The position numbers and the translations under genes were made by a program. The notes beneath the pieces were generated by a model. The model saw only the letters and a list, made by a program, of their open reading frames with translations, was not told the DNA's origin and made no database searches. Below, piece by piece: positions 54,042-64,000 of a DNA stretch of 64,000 nucleotides. Location of the stretch: positions 124,001 to 188,000 of the forward strand of contig JAADJZ010000025.1 in the NCBI GenBank assembly GCA_011032825.1, in the 5' to 3' direction. Every line of letters begins with the position of its first letter. The first letter of the stretch is position 1. The DNA is from Massariosphaeria phaeospora (lineage: Eukaryota; Ascomycota; Dothideomycetes; Pleosporales).

Positions 54042-55671
54042 TCAAGCAGTGGGTATCATGTCCAGTGTGGCCAAGGCCCTCTTGCCCTCCATCTCGAAGG
54101 CTGCGATATGTCGCTCGCATTCTGCTCTCAACTTCTCTTCGCCTCGCCTCGCATTGTACAGGACCCATTCCTCTACAGTCATCATCTTTTCGGCGCCTGT
54201 CAAGGCTGCCTTGACTGCCTCTGCAAGATCTTCGGGGTCACTCGCCATCATAGCGTCCATGTTCTCCTTGTCGAGGCCAGAATCGATGATGATATCGGAG
54301 ATAGCACCGAGTGTGTCCAGATCCTGATGGAAAAACTGCTCCATCTTAATAGGCATCCAAGCAATTGCAGAGTCGTCGGCGGTCCTCGGTCGTGGTGGGG
54401 TTCTTGGTGTGGACTCGGCGTCGGGGGTAGAAAGAGACATATCGGTGAAACATAGGCGCTTCGGCGACGACGCCGGCAGAGTACTCGGCTCTAGATCCAT
54501 CATGTCACTCGTGCGCTTTCGTGACGACGTCGGTAGCGCAGTCGGTTCTATGTCCATCATGTCACTCGTGGGTTTTCGTGACGACGTTGGTAGCGCACTC
54601 GGTTCTATGTCCATCGAGTCACTCGTGCGCTTTTTGCCACGAGTGCTTCTGGTGGCCGATGCATTGGACACAGCAGAGGTACGCTTCGACGGCTTTCGGC
54701 CTCGTTTCTTCGGCGGGGGTGCGATGACTTCGATGACTGATGATACCGAAGGTGACAGCGCCGGGGGTTGTAAAGGCGACCGTGGAGTTGATTGCGTTGG
54801 CGAATGTGTAGGCGATTGTAGCAGCGACTGCGCTGGAGATGGTACAGCTGACCGCGCTGGTGATTCTGCCGGTGGAGCTGGAAGAGGTTTTTCGGTATCA
54901 ACATCTGTGGTTGCCGTCTTCTTCGTCTTTTTGACTTTAGCTGGAGCCTTCTTGCGGCTCGCTGTGGATGTTCTGCTCGAGGCTCGCTTGCGGCCCTTGG
55001 CGGGTTTGGGTTGAGGGTTGTAGAGCTCTCTGAGTGAGAAGAAGAGGCAATCCGCGGAACGCTTGTGGTGTTCCTCCATCGGATCATCTCCAGCAGCCCA
55101 TTCATCGAGAGAGAGGGAGCAATAGGGGCAGGTAACTCCATCGAACTTGGCGTTCTCTGTGCTGGGGTCATAGCACCAGCCGGCATTGATCAACTACAAC
55201 GGTCAGTATCGCTGCGATGCGCGTCAGATGCAGTGCGCTCACTTGTTCCACGCCTGGAAATCCTGCAGCAGCGTCCAATGGCCAGGCGTCTCCAAAAGTC
55301 TCGTAGCGTGCTTTGAGCATGCGCTCACTCATCGGGTCGTCCTCCGTTCGGCCTGGATCGCCATTCCTGATGCGGATGCAGACGTTTAGCGCGTACCCAC
55401 AATCGGGCGCGTGAGTAAGGTGTTCGAAAGCAGGAACGTCCGAGGCTTCCCACCCGTCCAACTGGCAGGCACAATAGCTGCATTGGACATTGTCGGGGCT
55501 TGCGGTAGTGGGCTTGAAGACAAAGCCAGCATATGCGAGGTCGGTGGGCGATGGCGATGTCAGAGGCCACGCTGTCGTCTTCTTGGAGCGGGCCGAGGGG
55601 CGGCGCCCTTTCGTTTTCGGGGCCAGGAAAGTCTCCAGACGCGCCTCGTAGCTGGCGTAGGCAGGATCCAT
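54042..55671 (-). CDS. BIR1: Survivin/Bir1-like protein with two BIR domains
   Basis: Exons are 55671-55243 and 55193-54042; the 49-nt intron (GTGAGC...TTGTAG) sits between the two BIR domains and joins GVEQ to LINAGWCYD, giving 526 residues. The start is MDPAYASYEARLETF. BIR1 carries zinc ligands C64, C67, H84 and C91; BIR2 carries C165, C168, H185 and C192. Fungal Bir1 anchors the chromosomal passenger complex (Aurora kinase, INCENP, borealin) at centromeres. After BIR2 comes a long basic Ser/Pro/Thr region. A perfect-phase tandem repeat of 19 residues, three to four copies of (T)SDMMDIEPTALPTSSRKR, lies at about 54440-54625. The C-terminal helical region (EEWVLYNARRGEEKLRAECERHI) is conserved. 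It is divergent from TAM41 with 411 bases between starts. Confidence 0.92.
54440..54625 (-). repeat. 57-base tandem repeat inside the BIR1 gene
   Basis: Three to four in-frame copies of a 57-base unit encode variants of the motif DMMDIEPTALPTSSRKRTS. Copies differ by a few substitutions, including Ile to Leu and Thr to Ser, so expansion is not brand new. The period keeps the reading frame. Confidence 0.75.
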
Positions 55672-56082
55672 TATGTTGCAGAGGCCTTCAAACAATTTGG
55701 TAACAGGAGCCAGGGAGGGCCGCATGTGGAAAGCACGTCCAGATCGTGCTTGCGTGGCGTGGGAGGAGCTGGTTGTGGTTGCTTGGAAGACGATGCGATG
55801 GCGGAAAGTGGTGTGGTGGAAGAGGTGAGGTCGGCAGCCGTCGCGCGTAAACAAACAGTCCCCGCGCCAAGCCGCTGACCTGCGTATGACATAAGCCTAC
55901 CACAGCTTCTTGCTCCGCTGTCCACTTTTCGATGATCTACTTCATTCCGGCTTGACAGCGAATTTCACGGCAGCGCATAGATTCAGCTTGCATGTCTTGA
56001 ACTCCATCGCATGCGTCAGCTCCCGATCCGCCCATTCGACCGTCGCTTCGCCTGTGGGAGGTAACATGCGGTAACCTCAACC

Positions 56083-57450
56083 ATGCCTCGACTGTCGCAT
56101 CACCCATTGCTACGGATAAGATGCTCCAAACGGCCATTGCTACTTTCGAATCGCCGCTCTATTTCGTCCCAAACGCAGCGATCGTCTCAACCTTCACAGC
56201 ACCTGTATCAATCGCTTCCACCGGACTGGGAAGATGAAGCGCCCTCGCTCTCGGACTTTACAGAGCTGCCACACAAGGACTTTGGGAAGAACCAGCTAAT
56301 GGAAACAAACGAGGAGTTCAAAAGAGCTTTGCGCGACATCCTCCGGAAGTTCCCACACATCTCATACGCCTTTGCGTACGGCTCCGGCGTCTTCCCTCAG
56401 TCCGACGCGGCCACATCGCGCATAACAAGCTCTCCGCATACGAATCCACCCGAAGCAATATTGAAATGGCAGAAAGGAGGCGGAAAGATGATTGATTTCG
56501 TCTTCACGACCAAGTTTTCGCAGCATTTCCACTCGCTCAATCTGCGCAAACACAGAGACCACTACTCCTTCCTCGGCTCCTTCGGTTCCGGCATAGTAAG
56601 CCATGTCCAGGACGCATATGGCGCGGGCGCATATTTCAACCCCTATATCACGGTGAACGGCACAATGATCAAGTACGGTGTTGTCAACCTACCGACCCTG
56701 CATCGTGACCTTACAGACTGGGATACACTATATTTTGCTGGCCGTTTGCACAAGCCCGTCAAGATCCTCTTCGAAGAGCCCAACATACGCGTCGCAAATC
56801 AGCGCAATCTGCTCTCGGCTGTCCGCTGTGCACTTCTATTGCTCCCGTCTGAGTTCACCGAGAAGCAACTATTCTCAACCATAGCAGGACTGAGTTATCA
56901 GGGGGATCCGCGGATGGACTACGGAAGCGAGAATCCCAAGAAGATCCACAACATTGTGACCCACCAGATACGCAACTTCCGACAACTATACCATGACCTG
57001 ATAATGTCCCTACCGAATATATCTTATAATGACGACCATGCCCTTTCCCGAAAGGACTGGATGGAGGACGTGAACCTAGACCTTAAGCTGACGCAAGACA
57101 TGGACCCCGAGCGAAGAGGCAACATCGTCAGGCGATTGCCCAAGTCGTTTCGAGAAAAGGTGTATTTCCTATATCAGCGCAAGTTTGGCATTCCAGGCAG
57201 GGAATGCCAGGAGATGCTAGTGGAGAGCAGAGACGAGGATGACCAAGGCAGTCTGAAGAAGCCTGTGGGAAACGCGTTCGATAGACGTATCGCTGCAGAG
57301 GATGATCTGCCCCAGATGGTGACCAGGGCAATCAACCAGACAGTGAAATGGCCGTCTACCGCCCAGAGCGTCAAAGCTCTCTTGACTGCCGGTCCGATAC
57401 GAAGTTGGAGGTATCTCCAAGAGAAGAGGGAGAAGGGGAGACAGAAGTGA
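56083..57450 (+). CDS. TAM41: mitochondrial CDP-diacylglycerol synthase TAM41
   Basis: A single exon encodes 455 residues from ATG 56083. The basic N-terminus (MPRLSHHPLLRIRCSKRPLLLSNRRS) is a mitochondrial targeting sequence. The nucleotidyltransferase-like core has YAFAYGSGVFPQ (GSG at 100-102) and the acidic KMIDFVF (Asp 138). Family blocks are WHSLNL-like HFHSLNLRKHRDHYS, the AGAYFNPYI stretch, IKYGVVNLPTLHRDLTDWDTLYFAGRLHKPV and LLLPSEFTEKQLF. The enzyme makes CDP-diacylglycerol from phosphatidate and CTP on the matrix side of the inner membrane, the first step to cardiolipin. Length and sequence are normal for filamentous fungi. It is divergent from the BIR gene. Confidence 0.95.
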   Translation: MPRLSHHPLLRIRCSKRPLLLSNRRSISSQTQRSSQPSQHLYQSLPPDWEDEAPSLSDFTELPHKDFGKNQLMETNEEFKRALRDILRKFPHISYAFAYGSGVFPQSDAATSRITSSPHTNPPEAILKWQKGGGKMIDFVFTTKFSQHFHSLNLRKHRDHYSFLGSFGSGIVSHVQDAYGAGAYFNPYITVNGTMIKYGVVNLPTLHRDLTDWDTLYFAGRLHKPVKILFEEPNIRVANQRNLLSAVRCALLLLPSEFTEKQLFSTIAGLSYQGDPRMDYGSENPKKIHNIVTHQIRNFRQLYHDLIMSLPNISYNDDHALSRKDWMEDVNLDLKLTQDMDPERRGNIVRRLPKSFREKVYFLYQRKFGIPGRECQEMLVESRDEDDQGSLKKPVGNAFDRRIAAEDDLPQMVTRAINQTVKWPSTAQSVKALLTAGPIRSWRYLQEKREKGRQK

Positions 57451-57968
57451 GCCTCGCCAGGCACACCTATTTTCCTTTGTACTTTTGATGTCGATGTTAT
57501 GAAGCGTGTTTAGCATAGACTTCGGTTTCTCGGACTGCACCTACCTGTAGCCGCAGGTTGGGCGACCACAGGTCAGGCTTGTATCAGTCACTGGGTGGGC
57601 GTTGAAAAGAAAACCCCGTGCATCTTTGGTGGGTAGGCTCCTGGCGGCCTGGGTATTCAACCATGTATGACTGTCGTATTGCAGAGAGAGGCCAATGTAA
57701 GGTCTGTAGAGACTTATCGCGTTATCTCGTGATTGGGTATCTATCTACCTACTTCTCTCTTCGGCCCTTGCCAGTCGCAACCATTGGATACCTCTGGCAT
57801 TCTTTTTCGGGTCTGATCCTTTCTTCCCCGACCAAACTCTTTACGTCCGCGGCTTGGCGCTACTTGCAAGCCCTAAAGGCTGCGCGGGGAGCAATGGTGT
57901 CGGTTCACCATGTCGGAAGCGCATGATGCTTTGCATATTCGATTCTTCGCATTGTGGCTTCTGGCCAC
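57451..57968. other. intergenic region between convergent genes
   Basis: About 520 bases containing the 3' regions of TAM41 and GPI8. No coding feature was found. Confidence 0.5.
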
Positions 57969-59187
57969 TCAAAGCGATTCTAACCACGACCCAGCGGCCC
58001 AGATACCTGCGCATCCGAGTAGAGCGGCAGCGCCCACCATCTGCTTCGCCCATCCTGACTCTCCATCGACTCGCACTGCTCCTTCTTTCCTCAGTGCCTG
58101 TTTGCTATCGGCGGATGTCGCTTCTTCAACGACGTGTTGTGACTGCGGCCTGGTGATCAACGATTCGTTATGCCGTCTCCTAGTTTCAAGAATCATGCGG
58201 TCAATCGCGGCGAGCTCTTCCTGCCATTCCGTCTCGTTCTTTTGCACACCACCCTCAACCTCTACGTTCTGCACATTCCCAAAGAAATCCATTACTAATC
58301 TTGACCTTCCCGCTGCTTCGCCGCCAGCGAACAAGTCGTATCTGATGCCTGGGTGACTGTGTATTTTCTCTTCGTCGTAGCTATCGAACAGTTCGCCCAT
58401 TGTAAGTTTCGAGGTCGGATCTCGGACCTGGGTCTCAAGAAACTCGAGGTTGTAGTAGGTGTAGCGATCGATCACGGCAACGCCAACATCGCTGTCTGCG
58501 TGGTGAGAGTAGGACGACTGATCGATTTCCGAGGAACCAGTAGCTAGGATATTCGGGGAGTAGAATTTCGAGTACATGGTGTTTGCCTGGCATGTGTCGA
58601 TCATGAAGAGCATTTCGTGGTAGCTGCAGTCGCGTCAGCTACGCCTAACCATAGGAGCAAAGGAAAGCTTACCGTTTCTTCTCCCACATCTGCTCAAAGG
58701 CGTCCGCCAGATCGAATGCCGATATTTCCTCCGCGTCCTGGAACTTTAAGAACTCATTCCCACCATGTCCCGTCATGTATACCAGGATATTACTCCTCTC
58801 GTCCGTCATCAACCTTTTACTCCTCGGCATGTCTTCGCTCACTCTGTCCGTCATAAGCCGTATAAAGTTCTCCACCGTCACCTCATATCCCCTGTAATCC
58901 ACCTCAATGTTGTCTCCATAAAGGTCGAGGGCGCGGTCGGCGTTGTTGTAGACGGTGCCCGGGAAAGCGTTGCGCGGATTACAAGCCATGTCGTCGGGTA
59001 ACATGAGGATGATTTGAGAGTCCGGGATTCCGAGACGTTTTACGGTGCGATACAGCGAGAGGACGTTTGCAAGATGCCGGTAATTGAACCAAAAGCGCGA
59101 TGTCGAGACCAGCACCGCCCAGTTAGACGTGTGCTCTGCGGAGGCGCAGACGGACAAGAGGGGTAGAAGGACCGTGGAAAACTTCAT
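57969..59187 (-). CDS. GPI8: GPI transamidase catalytic subunit (PIG-K)
   Basis: Exons are 59187-58673 and 58623-57969; the 49-nt intron (GTAAGC...CTGCAG) joins WEKKR to [13 protein letters not shown] in frame, giving 389 residues. A signal peptide ([17 protein letters not shown]) leads into the caspase-like fold of family C13. The catalytic His is in [11 protein letters not shown] (about 141) and the catalytic Cys in [11 protein letters not shown] (about 183). Blocks such as [33 protein letters not shown] and [13 protein letters not shown] are near-universal. A C-terminal membrane segment ([19 protein letters not shown]) anchors it in the ER. The enzyme cleaves the C-terminal signal of precursors and attaches GPI. 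The real start is ATG 59187; the frame is open a little further without an ATG. It is divergent from the OPT transporter gene. Confidence 0.96.
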
Positions 59188-59533
59188 GGTGAGCGCGACA
59201 AGAACCAAGATGAGCGGAAGGTATGTAAAGTCGATGGTCGCAAGCCCACCAAAAGCCTGTGCAAGAGCAACGAAACCTCACTGAGGTCTGACTGAGGTCT
59301 GACAAAGCGGAGATAAGCCGCCTTGGCCGTTAGCCTCGGTAGAAAGATGTTGCGACCCTTATCGACGCATCATTGCGCCATTTGCCCAGGCGTGTCCTCG
59401 TGCACATTTCGACAAAAGGCACAAATGGCTGTTACTGGTTGTTACACGATGTTCAGTTGAAGCTCATCTTTATCGCGTCGTCTTTAGATCTGCCTACCAG
59501 GACATCACTTGCCTTCGTCGATTTCAAGAAAGA
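59188..59533. promoter_or_regulatory. divergent promoter region of GPI8 and the OPT transporter
   Basis: The two start codons are 346 bases apart on opposite strands. A direct repeat (CTGAGGTCTGA, twice at about 59281-59301) lies within it. No TATA box is evident. Confidence 0.45.
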
Positions 59534-61869
59534 ATGGCTCCGGATCGAGGAGTATCGACAAGCGTCTTGTCTGCTGACAACGAAAGAGATCATGAGCTTC
59601 ATGATGTCGACACTGCTTCTGTTAGCAGGAGTACGTCTCGAGGGTCGGGAACACGGCGGTACATGACTGAACGAGCTTCTCAGCCCCAAAACTTCACCCT
59701 CCGTGGAGTCCTCGTTGGCCTTGCTATCGGGATAGTAATCTGTTTCTCTAACATGTACTTTGGACTCCAGACGGGATGGGTGTCAGGAATGGCGATGCCC
59801 TCAGCTCTCATTGGGTTTGCATACTTCAAGACAGTATCCCGACTACTCAAACTACCTTTTACGCCAGTCGAGAATGTTCTTGTTCAATCTGTTGCTGGAT
59901 CAGTGGGAACAATGCCGCTTGGGTGTGGATTTGTTGGTGTAATCCCTGCGTTGAATTATCTGTTAACACCAGAAGAGAACGGACCATTGGATATCAGTCT
60001 CTGGAGATTAATCATCTGGTCGGTCGGGATATGTTTCTTTGGAGTTGTGTTTGCTGTGCCTCTTCGGCGAGAGGTTATCATTAGAGAGAAGCTTAAATTC
60101 CCTAGCGGCACTGCAACTGCACTTATGATTCGTGTGTTGCATGGGGAAAAGACGCCACAGAAGACTGGACCCCAGGCGGATGATGACTCAACGAATACTG
60201 AGGAGGAACAAAGCCTGTTACAGCAGAATTCAGATCAACAAGAGCACCTTCTAGCCTCGTCAGGAATCGAAGGGGAAGATACAGAAGAACAGGACTCTGG
60301 AAAAGATGAAGAATGGAAAGCGCAGATTCGATTGCTCCTGGTTTCCTTCGCGGGTTCCGCTCTCTATGTGAGTACCACCATTTACCCTTAGATATTCATC
60401 TAACTGTTATTATAGACAGTTCTCTCTTATTTTATACCTCACCTTCATGATATTCCGATCTTTGGCCTCGGGCTCGCCAACAACTGGCTCTGGACTTTGA
60501 ACCCATCCCCTGCATATGTAGGACAGGGCATCATAATGGGTCCAGCAACCACGCTTCATATGCTTCTCGGCGCTATTATAGGATGGGGCATACTCTCTCC
60601 TCTAGCCAGAAATAAAGCCTGGGCCCCAGGACCAGTGTCAGATTGGACTAACGGCTCCAAAGGTTGGATCGTTTGGATATCGCTCGCAATTATGCTTACA
60701 GACTCCCTCGTCAGCCTCGGATGGCTTGTTCTACGACCCTTAGTTTCTATCGGCCGGCTCTACTACCCTGTTGTCAGAGAGACCGTCCACTCGCACACTT
60801 GGAAGGAGCTTTTTACCCTCAACATCACCTCTCAACCAGGCTACAGCCAATTGAGTGATGGCGCTCCTGGAAATCCCATAGGCGCCATCAAACGCCACCT
60901 CGCTGAAGAGGGTGAGCCTGATGCGCCTCCAGAGCATCTTATTTCTACTAGGACTACTAGCATCAGCCTGGTCCTTTCTTTAGTTGTCTGTATTGTTGCA
61001 GTACATATCTCGTTCCCGCACCTCATCCCCTTTCACCTCACCATATTGGCCCTCATACTCGCACTCCTTTTATCTATCATGGGCGTCCGTGCTTTAGGAG
61101 AGACTGACCTAAACCCTGTTTCCGGAATTTCGAAACTCACGCAATTAGTTTTCGCGTTAGTCACACCGACGACTGGACCTGGCGCTAAGAATGCCGTCAT
61201 CATTAATCTTCTCGCTGGAGCTATCTCTGAGTCCGCTGCCCTGCAAGCTGGCGACCTCATGCAGGACCTGAAATGCGGCCATCTCCTCGGAGCTGCTCCA
61301 AACGCCCAATTCTGGGGACAAATGATAGGATCCGCAGTCGGTGCTGTTGTTTCAGCCGTGGTCTACAAGCTGTACACGAATGTGTATACGATCCCGGGCG
61401 GCTTGTTCGAGGTACCGACTGGCTACGTCTGGGTCTTCACTGCCCGATTAGTGACAGGCAAGGGCTTGCCACCCATGGTCAAAGAATGGGCCTCTGGTGC
61501 TGCAGCAATATTCGCTGTTGGCACAATGTTCAGAGTATGGGGCAACACTAGGAAACGGAAAGGGTTGAGTGGGTGGTGGATTGATTTCATTCCAGGTGGG
61601 ATTGCGGTTGCTGTTGGTAAGTTCATATCTTTTCTTCTATGCACTTGTACATATGCTAGTTCAGATGCTGATAGACGCCAGGTATGTACAACACACCTTC
61701 GTTTACACTCGCACGCACGATTGGCGGTCTGATAAGCCTGTGGTGGAGGAGGTGGAAGGGTAAGAGCGAAACACCCATCATTGTCCTCGCGAGTGGATTG
61801 ATCTTGGGCGAGGGTCTTTTCAGTATCATGAACTTGCTGTTGGCAAGCCTGAAGGTTCCGCATCTCTAA
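59534..61869 (+). CDS. OPT-family oligopeptide/metal-chelate transporter
   Basis: Three exons are inferred: 59534-60367, 60416-61616 and 61682-61869, with introns of 48 and 65 nt, giving 740 residues. The splices restore GSALY-TVLSYFIPHLHD and GGIAVAVG-MYNTPSFTL. The cytosolic N-terminus is followed by many hydrophobic segments. The first is FTLRGVLVGLAIGIVICFSNMYFGLQTGW, then the VQSVAGSVGTMPLGCGFVG block and LKFPSGTATA, a hallmark of the OPT superfamily. Later parts are QAGDLMQDLKCGHLLGAAP and IVLASGLILGEG. A charged loop rich in Glu/Asp lies around residues 215-260. The set of motifs resembles the fungal small-OPT/YSL-like clade that moves peptides or metal-chelate substrates. The exact cargo cannot be told from the sequence. 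Confidence 0.92.
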
Positions 61870-62539
61870 ACGCTCGCGTCATTTACGGGTCGTGCCTGTA
61901 ATACAGGAGATCCCGGCGCAAAAGTGTGCCTTGCAAGTCCCTGCTATAGCTTTCACACAAGGCATATTCCCCCATAGAGAAGTCATGGCGTGTAATAGCC
62001 AAGACACTGGCAGTTATCTCGCGGCTGAGGTGCTGTACGCTGCATGCATAGCCCCGCTTTCTGCCTTGGTCAACCTTAGGCGACATCGAAAAACTGCGTC
62101 TGCGGCTTTCCAGGGCTTTCTTCCACCGACTTCATTCGTCACTCCATAATAACAGGTACAACCGAGTGGGTTAGAGATCCGAGCAGAGTCGATGATGTTT
62201 GAGGGCAACTAAATGTGTATTGGAGACTCTGTTTATTCAACGGAACACCCGACGCTATGGGGTGCCGTCGCTTGGCCCTGCACTGGAGCAAATGCCGAGG
62301 TCGGGAGGTAAGCCAAGTCCGCCCCGCCGTGACTAAGTCCGCTTCCGCTCATCCCACTCCACCCCTGTAATGTTCTGGATAGCGGCTTGGTATTGTACTA
62401 GCGTTTGCACATAGTTCAATGAGGGCGGCAACACGGAACAGTCTGAGATTCGCCATGCAGCACAACACCTCACATGGTGTAGTGTAATGCTCACGTGGTG
62501 ACATGTTTGCGTTGCCAAGGCACAACGGCCGGGAGACTC
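61870..62539. other. intergenic region between convergent genes
   Basis: About 670 bases between the transporter stop and the VPS60 stop. No gene or RNA structure was recognised. Confidence 0.5.
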
Positions 62540-63231
62540 TCATCCTGCAGCCTCTTTGACTTTGCCCGGTTGCGGAGGTTCATCGATAAACTGTGGAGGT
62601 GCGTCGTCCATTAGAAAGCTAGGCACGCCAGATGTTTCTCCGATTCCGTCGAGCTCGACTTCATCGCCGAGGGCCTCGAGCTCTGCGTCCAGCTCTTCCT
62701 CGTCGACCTCGTCGGGGACCTCATAGCTACGGCTAATGCTCTCCTGGATGTCGTTGCCCATGTCCATGAGATCCGCCATCTCGTCCTGCAGCTTGTCGAT
62801 CTTGTCGATGTTGATCTTGCCGTACTGCTTGCGCAGCTCCTTGGTAGTTGTCTTCATGGCGTCGACCGTGGTCATGGTGTTTTTCAGGTTGTCTTGCATC
62901 ATGCCGGCCTGTTCCATGTTCCACGACTGCTGCTGCAGCTGGTCGCGCTGCGACTCGTACATCTTGCGCTGCTGGAGGACCTTGAGGGCCTTCTGCTTGA
63001 TGGCCGTCTTGCCCGGACCGTCGCGCATCTTCGCCAGCCGCTGCTGGTGCGTGGTGAGCTCGGCGTTCAACTTGGCCAGCTTGACATCGATGGACTCTAT
63101 CCGAGTGTCGACCTGGAACACGTTAGCCGTGGGGGTGCACTGGTTCTGGACGGCGCAGGTCGAACATTGGATATTGCGCTGTTGAGCGTCGGCTTGGGCG
63201 CTGTGCTCTTCGCGCCGAAGAGGCGGTTCAT
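62540..63231 (-). CDS. VPS60: ESCRT-III-related SNF7-family protein VPS60 (CHMP5)
   Basis: Exons are 63231-63166 and 63112-62540; the 53-nt intron joins the N-terminus MNRLFGAKSTAPKPTLNSAI...SN to VDTRIESIDVKLAKLNAEL, giving 212 residues. The basic first helix and the following coiled-coil helices (EQRLAKMRDGP-type, ALKVLQQRKMYESQRDQL) are typical. The acidic C-terminal half (DEVDEEELDAELEALGDEVELDG) is also typical of VPS60/CHMP5, the variant that recruits Vta1 to the Vps4 ATPase during multivesicular-body sorting. The donor site is an unusual GTTCGA, but the reading frame and family N-terminus demand it. Confidence 0.93.
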
Positions 63232-63915
63232 GACGGCTTTGGCGTGGCAGACAGCAGATGCAGCCGGTTCGATCTACGCGGGTCTGCAGACGTGAGGCAC
63301 ACAGTCAGTGAGAACAGGTGGTCAGGACTGAGCGGGGTGTTGCAGGCAGCCGCTGGAGGGGAGAGGGGCCAAGCCCGAAGCGTCATCGCCGTCCATCACG
63401 TGCGCGGGACCGCGGGGTCTGCTAAATTCGCACAACCAAGCGCACTCAGTACCTACCAGGCAGTGACAGAGGCGAGAACCAGGGGAAGTAGGCTTAGAGA
63501 CAGCTAGATAGATTCACAAGACAGCGCTGTGTGGCGCATCATGGCAGCTGTGGCTGGAGTCGGGATAGCGGGCAGGTGCCGCGCGGGCCGTCCGCTGTGC
63601 TGTCAAGGCCCAAATCAACCTCCTCCCCCACAACAACACAACACCACCAGACTCGACTCTGACCGCGCCGAGTCTCCTCCCCCTGTCTGCAGCGGTAACC
63701 GCCGAGGCGTCGGTTTCTCTGCATGCATCTGCTCTCCACCGCCTCGTCCCTCGTTCGCCCGCACACGGCTCGCTGCTATTCCCGCTAGGTACCTCCGCCC
63801 ACTGTCCTACCTTGCCCGTCCAGTACCTATAAAACGGCCCTCGCTTTCACCGCTTCGTGCTCCCGCTGACTCTGGAGCTTCCGCCGCAGTTTTCCGCATT
63901 AGGCTTGCACCATCG
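63232..63915. other. intergenic region with the upstream promoter of a possible new gene
   Basis: No coding feature is convincing. A TATAAAA box at 63828-63834 followed by a pyrimidine-rich leader points to a gene starting near the right edge. Confidence 0.5.
63828..63834 (+). promoter_or_regulatory. TATA box near the right edge
   Basis: TATAAAA in a GC-rich setting, 82 bases upstream of the ATG at 63916. Confidence 0.45.
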
Positions 63916-64000
63916 ATGAGACGACTGCTCCGCGAAATCCCCGCCGCGCATGACCCGCACTCGTCTGCGGCTACGTTCGAGTTCCTCTCTCCTTTCTTTC
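63916..64000 (+). CDS. possible 5' end of a gene cut by the window edge
   Basis: An ATG at 63916, downstream of a TATA box, opens a frame of 28 codons (MRRLLREIPAAHDPHSSAAT...) that runs off the window. No family can be recognised from this much sequence. The call rests only on promoter spacing and the open frame. Confidence 0.3.
   Translation, partial: MRRLLREIPAAHDPHSSAATFEFLSPFF

Noticed and set aside
1..64000. tRNA or rRNA genes
   Set aside because: I looked for the conserved T-loop word and cloverleaf arms and saw no convincing candidate; a tRNA scan was not possible here.

Overview
The window is nuclear DNA of a filamentous ascomycete (Pezizomycotina). A dothideomycete-like fungus is my best guess, from gene style rather than any database match. 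The evidence is short introns of 48-88 nt with GT...AG ends, compact genes with unrelated neighbours on both strands, and a sharp two-part composition. GC-balanced gene blocks alternate with strongly AT-rich blocks full of decayed transposons whose mutations look like repeat-induced point mutation (RIP, C to T at CpA).

Layout. 1-2.1 kb: an HAD-type phosphatase (MDP-1-like). 2.1-6.6 kb: an AT-rich island made of one pogo/Fot-like transposon interrupted by a second one and by a miniature element. 6.6-16.6 kb: a secreted GH31 alpha-glucosidase, a secreted DJ-1/PfpI protein and the tRNA thiolase NCS6. 16.9-23.4 kb: an accessory-looking stretch with a dead kinase-like (APH/AIM9-type) gene, a repeat-bearing protein of unknown function and a three-pass membrane protein of unknown function. 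24.0-37.25 kb: a large nest of DNA transposons (pogo-like, Tc1-like, miniature elements). 37.6-63.2 kb: a conserved housekeeping block. It holds an AT-hook nuclear protein, a GEN1/Yen1 Holliday-junction resolvase, a PARP-UBC fusion protein, a COG7-like Golgi tether subunit, an epoxide hydrolase, a two-BIR survivin/Bir1 protein, TAM41, GPI8, an OPT-family transporter and VPS60. The right edge cuts into a possible further gene.

Functionally the right-hand block is enriched in core cell biology: DNA repair, chromosome segregation, Golgi/ESCRT trafficking, GPI anchoring and mitochondrial cardiolipin synthesis. The left block carries secreted or small-molecule enzymes. The genes do not form a biosynthetic cluster. 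The clearest unusual content is the layered transposon architecture, in which target-site duplications and terminal repeats let the order of insertions be read directly, and the PARP-UBC fusion protein. The element labels used below (H1, E2, F1, M1, M2, A1, T1, P1, P2.x) are local names for this window only.
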